From assembly GCF_042242105.1 (NCBI RefSeq), contig NC_092013.1, positions 12,083,618 to 12,147,617 on the forward strand: a stretch of 64,000 bases of DNA, given 5' to 3'. The translations under genes were made by a program, and so were the position numbers. Numbering within the stretch: the first letter of the stretch is position 1; each line of letters opens with the position of its first letter. Shown piece by piece: positions 13,279-24,464 of the stretch. The notes below the pieces were generated by a model, which was not told the origin of the DNA, searched no databases, and worked only from the letters and a program-made list of their open reading frames with translations. This stretch comes from Pempheris klunzingeri. Taxonomy: Eukaryota; Chordata; Actinopteri; Acropomatiformes; Pempheridae.

Positions 13279-14334
13279 CCGGCTTGGAGAGGCTTATTTA
13301 AGTGATGAAGGTACAGAGGGTTTGAGGCTGATGTGTAAAGGGAGGACACTGACCCAGACAGGGAGTTCAATCTCAATAGTCCCGCCTTTTCTTCCTCTTC
13401 AGCAGCTTCTCAAACCCCTCAGGAGGACTGCGCCAGAGGTTTGTCACTTTATCACTCTCTGAAATGTGTTATGAGGAGAACACAATGGAGAATTGGGTGG
13501 AGAAAAGGACGGATGGTTGGTGTTGACTTGCTATCTTTGGTGCAATTGTGGCACAGGCACACACACGGTGAGGGTGAACAGGGCATAGTTGAAGGAGGGG
13601 CTGAGAGAACTGCACACTTGATTTCTCTCCTGAGTGAATTTGTTTACATGTGGAAAACTTTGCATTGTTTCCCCACAGAAGAAACTGTAATTCAGAGTTT
13701 TATTACTTTTGAGCTGATTCAAGTAGTATTGTTTTGAAGTCACTGCTATTTTTAATACATGCTGATTAATGACTTTTTATTTTCTTTTTAACTGTAATGA
13801 GCCGACAGTGTTCTGCTGATTTAGTTGTCCACACTCTGTTTTTCTAAGTTCTCTCTCTCTCCTGGCCTCGCCGTTCTGGTTTTCCAGTCTGCCCTTTCTT
13901 TCCTCTTTTACTTAGTCTTTTCAAATTTCAGCTTGTGTGACCAACTCTTCCTCTTCCTGCTCACTACACTCTGAAGAATGGGGTGCTTGCACATCAGCTA
14001 CATTTCTCTGGAATCAGACTTGTCACTGGATCAAACATTAGTGGGTTCTTGGCTTGTTTCTTTTGGATGTGTGAAGTCAGAAACACTGGTTCTGCCACAA
14101 CCAGGATACTATCAAGAACTTTTATGTGGAGTTGCGACCCTGCCCTCTGGGCCAACTGGATCCTATTATCCTGGTGGTTTTTCCACTGCAGAAGAATAAT
14201 CTATGAACTGAATTAACATACTTGAAGAGCGGTTAAAGTGCTCAAAGACTCAGTGCTTCCGTACTGTTTCTATTAGTGACAATGAAATAGTAATACTTTT
14301 TAGTTGATTTTTTTATTTTTTAAAGACAAATAAA
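13279..14334 (+). other. tmcc1: tmcc1 3' untranslated region with poly(A) signal
   Basis: No further coding sequence follows the tmcc1 stop. The first strong poly(A) signal, AATAAA, is at 14329-14334. CT-rich runs lie near 13848-13930. The end of the transcript is inferred from this hexamer only. Confidence 0.5.
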
Positions 14335-15299
14335 TTTGCTGTTTTAAAAGGTGAAATTCAAAGTCTAACTTGTATTTTTCTACATTGTCATTAAATTAAC
14401 TGAATTGTTGATTACACATAACCTTACAAAAACCTCTTATTGGGAATATGTGTGGAATATACTGTGTATAAGAGTAGTATTAATCGTATTCTTACTGGTT
14501 TTATGAACCCAGTGTGAAGTATTAACTTAAAGGAGATAAGGGAGTCAAGTCAAGTAAACATTAACATGGAAGAGAATGAATTGGACTTTAGGCTGTGATA
14601 TTAACCCAGTCATAGTAGTTGGTACATTATCCTCCAGATATGTCATTTTTGCTGTATTACTTTTTGCAAAGCCAAAACCCAGCACCAATTAAGTTAACTC
14701 TCAAACTTTTTATCACTCATTCCTCCTACCACTAACACCTTTAAGTGTGTGAGGATTAGTGACGGAGGACACTAACAGACCTCCACAGCAGATGTTTTGA
14801 CATGTCTGAGCAGAAAAAGCACATGAGCGTTAAATAACTTAATGATGGCTGCATTGCATTTACAGGAAGCCCTGTTATTGTGATGGCTCACTGAACTGAG
14901 GCATCAGTGTAATTAATCACCCCTGTGCTTTTTCATTTGGCCCATTTTTTAAATTTTATTTTAATGTCCTAGTGTATTTTGTGTCTAACATGCACACAGG
15001 AATAAGCGACTATTTGTTATTATAACAGGTACACCAAAACCAACAGGAGAGTCAGTCAAGTACAGCCCACAAAGTCCTGACAAGAGGTCTAATAAGCACA
15101 TTAATGTAACTTACTGTTTGCAGGCTATAGGTACACAGGTCATTTCCCTTCTGCAGAACCCCCCACTGATTCAAAAGACCCGCTTTATTCAGTAACTCAC
15201 TCCATCCAGCCTCCCTCTCTACATGGTGCCTTCAGTTTCTAACTACATGGACTTAAACTAGCATTAAAGCAACTCTTAACATGACAAATACAAATGGCA
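14335..15299. other. Spacer between tmcc1 and its truncated copy
   Basis: AT-rich DNA with no open frame, splice-flanked exon or repeat that I can recognise. Confidence 0.4.
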
Positions 15300-15581
15300 T
15301 ATCGATGTCAATATCGGAGGCTGCAAAACGAGGTAACTTTATGCTAATTAACTTTCTCTGAATAATCTACCATTGCTAAGCAACATGAAAATTGTTTGGG
15401 TCGGTGGAACTGTAGCTAGCAAAGCTAACAGTTAGCATAAGTGGAAAAAGTGCTACATAGTGGTGCTAGCTACTCGTTACTTGAAGCTAGCTAACAGCTA
15501 ACTAAGTTTGTCACAACCTTTAATATGATCGACGCCCCGCAGGTTGGAAGTCACTGAACTAAACACTTCATTTGAAGACGG
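15300..15581 (+). promoter_or_regulatory. Candidate promoter and leader exon of the truncated tmcc1 copy
   Basis: GCTAGC/GTTAGC/GCTAAC words cluster between about 15410 and 15510, as in the patches upstream of tmcc1. A perfect donor, GTAAGT, starts at 15582. The next acceptor on the strand, CCATTACAG ending at 16041, opens the first exon of the tmcc1 copy, giving an inferred 460-base intron. A leader exon ending at 15581 would let the copy be expressed independently. This is inference; no transcript evidence was available. Confidence 0.35.
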
Positions 15582-16098
15582 GTAAGTATTTACTAATATA
15601 ATGAGAAAATCCACATTTTCTCACGTAACCCACTTCTAGGGATATGTGGCCATGCATATTTGGGTTTTAATTTCGAGCATCGAATCGACTCTTAGCTGTT
15701 CGCTAAATTTCAGAAAAGCGTACGATACATCTTGGACTTAAACTAGCATTTTGACAGCTATTACATTTTGACACCAATACACACTGAACAGTTTTGTAGG
15801 GGATTTTTTGGTGGAAGGTTGTTCAATTAAAAGCAGTTTACCTCTACCTGATTTGACAGAGGTCTCATGGCGAGAGTCCCACGTTAAAAAACTATGAATT
15901 GAAAGTCTAATCTTTTTTAATATATTGTATTTAACTTAATTCTAGCAGGCCAAAACCCATAGTCTCAATTGTAATATTGCAATGGCAAGGTTTTTCAGTG
16001 GCCTGAGTAATAGCCTACCTACCCAAACCTTCCCATTACAGGTGACAGCTTCTCCAACTTCTCTCGCTGAACAAAAGCTCCCTCATCTGTAATAGTTG

Positions 16099-17136
16099 AT
16101 GAAAGCTGATACCATCGCGGCCCTGAAAGACTTGGATGAAACCCAGGGAGATGAGGGTGTTGGCCCTGGGGGAACAAGGACCCTCAGGACAGGGCAGCTG
16201 TGTGGCAGTAATGATGACTGCACTAGTAGTGCTGCTCTGGGCCCTGGAGGATCCCCTAGCCCTATGGACAACACCCCTGACCACGACCAGGCCTCAAGCT
16301 TTGATGCTACATTCCATGAGATCCAAGAGCTCCGGGAAAACCAAAGACGACTTGAGGAGTGTTTTGAAAACCTAAAAGCCTGCCACAAACAAGAGTACAC
16401 AGTGATTATGGAGGCCCTACAAGAGGAACAATACAGGTAGCACTTGCTTACTGTAGCACTGAAAGGAGCCCGTCCTGTTTGTGATGTACTGTCGTTACTA
16501 TTTTGCAGATGTGAGCGTTTAGAGGAACAGCTCAGTGACATGACAGAGCTGCATCAGAATGAAATATTTAACTTGAGCCAGGAACTAGCCAGCATGGAGG
16601 AGATTACTTATCAGCCCTATGAAAAAGCAATGGATGTTCATGTATGCTTTACCAGTCTTTTTCACTGCAGACATTTTGACATATAGCAAGATTAAATAGC
16701 TTATTGAATATCTGCCAGAGAAAAAAAGTCTATAAATAAAATGAGTGGTGCTGTATATATCTAATTCCTCTGATAAGTCACCAACACAGATAATTTTGTC
16801 TCTAACCTGTAGGAGGCGCTTGAGGCTTGTCAAAAACGTCTCTTCAAGATGGAGCAGCAGCAGGTTGTACAGCTTGAAGGTTTGGAGAACACCACAGCAC
16901 GAACTCTACTTGGAAAACTAATCAATGTGCTCCTAGTTGTTATGGCAGTCATTCTAGTATTCGTGTCCACGGGGGCGAGCTGTCTCATCTCCTTGATGAA
17001 AACATGCAGCTGCATGTTTTTCACGCTGCTGTTTCTACTTCTCATCTCCCTCCTCTGGAGGCATTGGGATGCCATTTTAGAGTATCAGCATTACTTTTTC
17101 TGTAGTCAACATCCTGAAAAGGGAGGCCATCAATAA
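16099..17136 (+). CDS. Truncated tmcc1-like paralogue with intact frame (264 aa), or a slowly decaying copy
   Basis: Exons 16099-16436, 16509-16641 and 16813-17136 match tmcc1 coding exons 3-5 and join in frame. The protein keeps ELRENQ, the second coiled coil with CERLEEQL and MTELHQNEI, the VVQLEGLEN block, and both hydrophobic segments with WRHWDAI. It lacks the Ser-rich N-terminus and the first coiled coil. The 5' part of its first exon (16042-16098) has lost tmcc1 sequence and contains stops, so the first usable ATG is 16099, in weak Kozak context. The last donor is CAT|GTATGC, weaker than the tmcc1 equivalent. One codon (Lys) is lost from exon 2 without breaking the frame. The stop codon lies inside an AATAAA at 17132-17137. 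Introns are kept, so this is a DNA-level tandem duplicate, not a retrocopy. An unbroken frame despite many substitutions favours a gene under some constraint. Confidence 0.6.
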
Positions 17137-17610
17137 AACCCATCACTGGCATATGTGAGGAAGCTAGTAAGACACACCAGTAAAGCATTAAGGTCCCAAT
17201 TTTCCCCACATTCTGTAATGCAACATTTCCCCTGGTAAACACATCTACCTCTGGTTCCTTAATTAAAGTTACCTACAAGCTTTAATTTCCAGTTTCACAG
17301 GACATTCACTTCAATAGATTGTGTTTTAAACTGTGTCAGCACCACAAATGTATTTGATCTTCAAATGTGGGGAAAAATACAAATACGTTGTATAGAAGGC
17401 CACCTAATCAACAAGAGCAGTTTGTGCTGCTGAAGTGGAAGGCCATCAGTCAAAACAAGCACTTATATTTGAAGCTCCACTACTGTACAAACTTACAAGC
17501 AGAATAAAGATGTACACTGTGCTCCAAATGTAGAGTTTAAAAAGCAGACAAGAGCTCAGATATACATTTTATTGCAAAACACAGTATGAAAACAGTTAAG
17601 AATTATACAT
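17137..17610. other. Shared 3' spacer between tmcc1 copy and h1m, with opposing poly(A) signals
   Basis: On the plus strand AATAAA occurs at 17132-17137 and again at 17503-17508, and could end the tmcc1-like transcript. On the minus strand TTTATT at 17568-17573 reads AATAAA and lies about 40 bases past the h1m stop. The two genes converge with under 500 bases between stop codons, so their 3' ends may overlap. Confidence 0.5.
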
Positions 17611-19057
17611 TTACTCTGTGGTCTTCTTCCCTCGTTTCCCAGTTGCTTTAGTAGCAGGGGCATCGCTGTCTGCTTTAGCAGCCTTGCCCTGGTTCACCTT
17701 TCCTGCTTTTGTCTCCTTGGTGGTCTTTGCTGCTTTAGTTTTGGCCGAAGCGCCCTCACCATCCCCCTTCTCTGCAGCCTTCTTAGCTTTGGGCTTCTTC
17801 ACTGGTGCAGCCTTTGAGGTTGCAGCCGCTTCGTCTTTCTTAGACTTTTTGGGAGGCTTTGAGTCCTACAAAAAGGAAAAAAAACAAATCGCTAGTCAGA
17901 CAAGGCTAAAATGCCAAGTTCAAGCAGCCCCCTTTTGCATCCATTACCATCTTAGACACTTTAAATACTATTAATTTCTCCATCAACTCAGATATTTCAT
18001 TTTGAAATACTTAACATTAAGTATTGTCTGTTGTAAACGGTTAACATGGCACTATTGTAAAAACAGCATGCACTTACTGACTAATAAAAGGTTAAATGAG
18101 AACAAAAACAATTCCATTATTTATTATGTGCCCATTTAAACAGTTGTATCCCAGAGTTTGAGTTGAGAAAGATGTCAAATAGACTTCTTTTAATCTTATT
18201 TTAAATAAAACATCAGCTCCACTGCAGGCCTGTATAATCCCAGATAAACAGAGGACATGACCTCCTGTAGTTTCCCATGTTTCAAAGCACAAACACTCAC
18301 CTCTTGTGACTTTGCCTGTTCACCAGCAGCCTCTTTCTTCTTAGTGGCACCTTGGAGGAGTTACAGGCCGTTAGAGTCAGACACCTAATAGGACTGCTTT
18401 AAATACCGACTGAAGTCACTTTATTCATACCTGCTTTTTTGGGCTTCTTGGCTCCATCCTTGGCCGCTTTTTGCACATTGGGATCAGTGTTCTCAGTTTT
18501 TGGCTTGGTTTCCTTGACTTTTGGTGCCAGCTTAAGACAGAGGACCAAGAAACAAACAAATTACTGGCGTTATTTGACCCTCTTTGATGAAGCTTTAAAA
18601 ACTTAAAAAAATAAACTTACCCTAAATTTTCCCATTGCGCCTGTAGTGACATTGGAGTTTGCAGGCCGGACCAACGTGCCAGTCTCGATTCCTTTTTTCA
18701 GGGCTCTACGGACCAAGTGCTTCAGCCTTACCAAGTCCACTGTGGGATATTTCTGTTTAATGTAGTTCTGAATCGCTTGGGATGAAACACCTTTGCGCGA
18801 ATCCAACTCTTTAAGCGCTTCTCTCACCATAATGGCTGTGGAAGGGTGAGCTGCAGGTTTGCGCAGCGCCGCAGCATCTACGCAACAAACGTGCACAATT
18901 ATACCTTACTTACGCAATTATTTGTTGCCATTTGATTTTACGTAATGGCGTGTGCGTTCAGACCTGACTTTTTCTCTGTTTTCTCGTCCACCGCAGCTTC
19001 AGTGGAGGACGGGACAAGCGGGTCAGCAGAGTCTGCTGCTGTCTTTTTAGGAGGCAT
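17611..19057 (-). CDS. h1m: Oocyte-type linker histone H1 (H1M / H1-8 / B4-like), five exons, 251 aa
   Basis: Minus-strand exons: 18964-19057 (ATG at 19057), 18621-18877, 18431-18530, 18301-18350 and 17611-17865 (TAA). All phases join. Residues about 39-117 are a winged-helix H15 domain: AAHPSTAIMVREALKEL, GVSSQAIQNYIKQKYP, LVRRALKKGIETGTLV and a terminal GKFR. The rest is a Lys/Ala/Pro-rich tail ending GKRGKKTTE that would bind linker DNA. Somatic H1 genes are normally intronless, so the multi-exon structure points to the maternal H1 family (mammalian H1FOO, frog B4, zebrafish H1M), which replaces somatic H1 in egg and early embryo chromatin. Proximity to tmcc1 repeats the human 3q21-q22 arrangement. 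A minus-strand poly(A) signal lies at 17568-17573. The symbol follows zebrafish use; the family call is firmer than the exact name. Confidence 0.87.
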
Positions 19058-21242
19058 GACTGAGGATCAAATTTAAAAAGGGGGGGAAAAAAACAAGACA
19101 CAAAAGCAGCAGGTTACGTGAAGTCTAAAAACAGGCCTACGCTACACCTGCACGTCCAGCGTCTCCGCCTTTATGCGGTTGCTTCCGGTAAAGTGAGACC
19201 AGGTGCATCACATCCCGTCAGGTGCAGTTCATCAGGGTTTGTAAATTAAAGCCATCAGGGATCGACACATAGGGGGTCATCCACCTTCTTTAGACTTCTT
19301 TGACTTGAAACTCATTTCAATCTTTTGCAGTATTTCACAGAAAAATATGAATCGTGCAAGAGTACAAAATCCTACTTCCAGTGTTGGACTTTAAAAATGT
19401 TTTAAAACTTTTGCAAACTCTAAAACAATGATTTCAAAATAATCAGGTGTAAGGTGCACAAAACAAACCTCTTGGTGTCAGATGTCTCACTGTGCAGCTT
19501 TAGAGTGGCCAAAGTGTCATGTAGAAAACAGACAAAATTCAGTGAGAGCACATGAATACAGCCTGTAGGTGATTTGAAGGAGTAATGCACAAATCAATAT
19601 TTAATGTGATGTTCAATAAATATGGAATGTAACACTACTAACATTTGGGATGACTTTGAATTTTATTTATTTTGATAGATAAATAAGGATAAAAGAGGCA
19701 CGCTGGCATTTCATCATGACAACAGCTTGAATGGTTTGAACGGAAAACCAGTCCTGTATCACCAGTCCTGCCCAGTTTTTGCTGGGATATGAGACAAATA
19801 CAACAAACACAACAGTAGAATAACTCCATTCTGTCTCCATTTGTCACCAGGTAGCCTGCACCCTTTTAGATCTAAATATAAAGGACATGAACAATAGATT
19901 GTTGCAACCGATACTCACCTTAGATCAGCCGCATTGTGTCTCCACAGCAATAGAGAGTAGTAAAGAGAGAAAGAGCGGGACAGTGCACTGTGATGTGTTG
20001 CAATGTAATTATAGAAGATATAGAAAATACTTTATATACTGTATATGATAGGCAGATCAATTTTAATTTATTGACGTTCATATTATTGTACAGGCCTGCT
20101 GTTGACATTATTCAACAAATTATACTTATTTTTGATTAAATGATGCTTTGGCAACATTGTTGTTAAAACTTTCATGCTCATGGAAGCATTTGAATTGAAT
20201 TGAAGTGAAGCAACATAATCTGGAGCTGGAGAGTTTTAATGATATTGTGACCTGAGTGCAGCACTATTCTCTCTTCTAGTCACTGGCAGCAATCAGTACA
20301 TTTCGCTTTCTCTCCTGGTTTCAAAACTTGTCAGCATTATAAAGCCCTGCCTTTGAATCTCTTGCTGTTTAGATAGGTGTTGCCAACCAACTCAAACAAC
20401 AGAAATTTAGAGGCTCAGGAAGTATGTATTTTGATGTTTAAAACAGAAACTTGAGATCAAAATTAGTTATATGTGTAAACAACTGATACTTTTAATTTGA
20501 TGACGTGGCATTTTGTTGGCAAGTGGCTATGGGATAAGTGGTTACTAGGGGCAAACCACCCTCCGCCCCCACTCCGTCATTTATTACAGTCATGGAAAAG
20601 AACAGCTTATAAGGTAGAACTGTCAAACTCTGTAACAGGTGAATCGTTCAGTGGATCCTGGCCACACAGTGGTGCTGTAGATATCAACTGTCTATAAATA
20701 TGTGGCATCTGTATATCTTTGGGAGTACTAAATGCTAAGGCAAGAAAACACTTCATAAAAACACAATATAGAAATTTCCTTTTTTGCCCTCTCCAAAACA
20801 ATTATGTACTGTAAATATGTTAGTGTTGATATTTTGGTAAAACTATTGACCTTGTGCTCTCCGGTAAGTTCATTAAAGTAAAAGGGCATAATGCTGCATG
20901 GCATGTTGTCCCACCTGGTTATTCAGTTAGCCAGCTGGTCCAGGTGACGTGGACAATTATTATTAGTTCACCAGTTGAGTTAAAGAGTCAGTTAGAAACA
21001 TGGAGACACTGACTAGTTCAATGCAAACTAGGGCAAAAAAATCACAGACTGTGCAGTATAATTTTGGAAACATTAAGTTAAATGCAGTTAAATTCTGTTT
21101 CTGAAAAATGGGAATAACTGCATGTTTGCCAGAGTAGACCATAAACATGCTAAGTATGTGCGTGCAGATGTAAGCAGTTCATGATTAACAAACGCACTTT
21201 TCTGAACCAGTTAGCTGGCACTGTGGTAGATTGATCTAAATA
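19058..21242. other. h1m upstream region and spacer
   Basis: The first 150 bases upstream of the h1m ATG are CpG-containing (about 19130-19215) and probably hold its promoter; I saw no clear TATA box. The remaining 2 kb is AT-rich, with no exon, RNA gene or repeat I recognise. Confidence 0.4.
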
Positions 21243-21921
21243 CACTACTCACAAAAAGTTAGGGATATTCGACTTTCAGGTGAAATATATGGAAAATGTA
21301 AAAAGTGAATGCTACAGTGATATTATATCATGAAAGTAGGGCATTTAAGTAGAGGCATGCAATGGTAATTTTATTCATCTTAAACAATTTATTGAAAGAA
21401 AATGTAACAACAGTGGTGGGTATACCACAACAAAAAATTTTCAGTGTCTCAATAAATTGGGATGTGGCCAAAGGACGTCCACTCCTCTCCTTTCTGTGAC
21501 TCTTCCAGTCTCTGTATCACTGTTACAACCTCCTGATGACACTCCTCCGTCTGAGGACTTCCTGTTTGAAGCCTCGCAATGACGAGGTGCTGTTGATCAA
21601 TTGTTAGGTGTCGTCTTGGTCTCATGATGTCAGAATGTGAACAGCACGATGAGGAGGACTGTTTAAATACCAATTCTAACTGAAGCAGGAAATGTATTGA
21701 TCGATTCATGGATCAAACCTGTTGTGAATTTTGCTGTTAAGCTTCTTGTTAGAGAACAGCAGCTTGTGCAAAAAGTACTGAAACACTGAACAGTTGGACA
21801 TGTGCATTCAAAAGTTTAGAGAAGGTCACATTAAGTTCACCTGGAAAGGTTAGAATGCATTTTAGGTTCATCCTGAAATTTCACCTGAAAGCCGAATATC
21901 CCTAACTTTTTGTGAGTAGTG
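21243..21921 (-). mobile_element. Internally deleted Tc1/mariner-like element with about 44-base terminal inverted repeats
   Basis: The left end (cactactcacaaaaagttag...) and the right end (...ctaactttttgtgagtagtg) are inverted repeats of about 44 bases with one mismatch. Each is flanked by the TA dinucleotide expected of Tc1/mariner insertion. The 679-base body is too short for a transposase. On the minus strand near 21449-21625 a remnant reading MRPRRHLTIDQQHLVIARLQ resembles the N-terminal helix-turn-helix start of Tc1-type transposases, then breaks off. It is therefore a non-autonomous relic, mobilisable only in trans, if at all. Confidence 0.8.
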
Positions 21922-22109
21922 TATATTACATGCTCAGGCTTTAGTAGAAAATGTGTTCCTGTGGTCTGTTTGTTTGTGTGATTCACCCATGATGCTAGTT
22001 GTGGTTTTCCTGAGAGTAACTTCTGCTAAATGACACTGAAGTCCTTGTGGTCAGATACACAAGTTACGTCTTTAGAGGGTTCTAGTCAGTCTCAGTATTC
22101 AACTTCATC

Positions 22110-24334
22110 ATGTCTGGACGCCTGTGGTTTGTCATCCTCATGTGTAAGTTAAGCTGATAAATGTTTTTATTATTAATGCATGCTATTACAAAGCACTACA
22201 TGTTATACTACACCAAACTTATGTTTTTATCTTTTTTATGGTCTGTGATTTTATCTTATGTGTGTTCTTATTGGCCGAACATATTTTGATCTTGATCATG
22301 ACTCCCACCTCTGATTGACTGAACTACATACAGGGTGGCGTTTCAGTCTCTCTAAGTTTTCTTGAAAGTATTACTTAATTGTCATGACATGTGTTTACCA
22401 TGTTGACACACTGTATTTCCAACAGATTCCTTTTACAAAATTCAAGTACAAGGTCAGTGTCTGATCCGTTTTATGTCCAGCTGTGCCGTCATCACTGTAT
22501 GGGAAGTTTATTATAGACTGTAGTGTTATAAATTCTTCCATTTGTCATATAATTTTCTTATATTCCTTCATGTTATATCATGATTTGATCATTAGGAACA
22601 TTATTATATTGTTTCAGCTATTTTTCATTTGATACAACATGTGTTTACTTCTAAATTTTCAGCTCTTCTTCCACCTAAACTGATGGTGAATTCACATGTG
22701 ATCACAGAGGCAGACTCAGTCACTCTGAACTGTCTGGCTCCGTCACCTGTTTCTGTGTCTCAGTGTTATTTCTACACTGTAAGTGGAGGACAGGTCAGAG
22801 TCCTCTCTTGTCTGCAGACACTGACAGGAACTGAGCTGCTGAGAATGGCACATCAGACTTCACCTGCTGAGGTCAAAGTGATATGTTTTTACACTGTTAA
22901 GCTTGGAGAGACACAATCTCCATCTCCACACAGTGACCCATCCTCCATCAGCATTCAATGTAAGTACACACTACTGCTAAGGACTAATAGAAAGGTAGCT
23001 TTATACATTATGAGCACAAACAGCAAAGCGGTTCTTGACATTGAGTGTGAGTCTTCAGAGGAAGTATCAGAGGCTTTTTAGTGGGAATCGTCTGCCATTA
23101 TAAACTTATCATCAGAATTTGTTTTTTAAATACATTTTCAGTGATTTAATTCAACATATGCTAAATTTTCAGCTCTTCCACCTAAACTGATGGTGAATTC
23201 ACATGTGATCACAGAGGCAGACTCAGTCACTCTGAACTGTCAGACTCCGTCACCTGTTTCTGTGTCTCAGTGTTATTTCTACACTGTAAGTGGAGGACAG
23301 GTCAAAGTCCTCTCTTGTCTGCAGACACTGACAGGAACTGAGCTGCTGAGAATGGCACATCAGACTTCACCTGCTGAGGTCAAAGTGAAATGTTATTACA
23401 CTGTTAAGCTTGGAGAGATAAATTCTCCATCTCCACACAGTGACCCATCCTCCATCACCATACACAGTGAGTGACTGTTCCTCCCATCTGCTGATATTAT
23501 TAGCCATATGTCTTGATACAGTATGAGCACAAAATAGTAGTGTGGCGTGATATGTTATGTGTGACTTTGTTTTTAGAGGTTCAAACCCAAATCAAAGAGG
23601 GAGAGACTGATTTGACGTCCTCTGCACCCATTACAGTGCTGCCTGTGGGTGAAGGTGATACAGAGATGCTCTTTGTTGATTTTATTACTTAGATTAGATT
23701 GATAGAAATTGTTTGTATTACATACAAGTTTGCTGTTATATCAGAGTAAGACTTAGCACTTTGTATCTATTGATTGTTTTTTCTTTTATAAATCTTTCCT
23801 ACAGATCAGAAACCACAGATGAGTGTTCAGCATTTCAGCGGTGAACACATTCTTTTTACTTGCTCTCTGCCTCTATCCTCTAATCATGATATAAGATGTA
23901 ACCTGTACTTTGGAGAAGCAAGTAGACCAGTTCTAACAACAACCATCTGGAGGAAAAGGACCTCAAAAACCAATCAGAGTTTCTGCCAGTTTACAGTCAG
24001 AATCGATGATTTGCTGAGACATCTGCATTTTATTCAACAAAGTGATGCCAGCTGTGATTACAGTTTGAGGAGTGATCCCAACTCTTTGTCCCCTCGTAGT
24101 GATGGATACAGCTTGAGGGGTAAGTCAGAGAAGATATGAACACACATGCTACAATGACATGTAGAAAATGTGACACAACACCTTTGTTTGAAATGAATGG
24201 ATTTATCAAAGTGATTTAGGATAGGATAGGATAGCACTTTATTAATCCCTTGGGAGGCTTCCCTCAGGAAATTGAGGTTCCAGCAGCAGCACAGCACCAA
24301 CAGTACAGTAAAGAGGAAAAAAAAAAAAAAAAAT

Positions 24335-24383
<49 letters not shown>

Positions 24384-24411
24384 TATATACATATATATAT
24401 ATATATGTATA

Positions 24412-24464
<53 letters not shown>

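Noticed and set aside
16083-16541. 152-residue minus-strand open frame over the tmcc1 copy
   Set aside because: Opposite-strand shadow. The plus-strand exons match tmcc1 with conserved splice sites.
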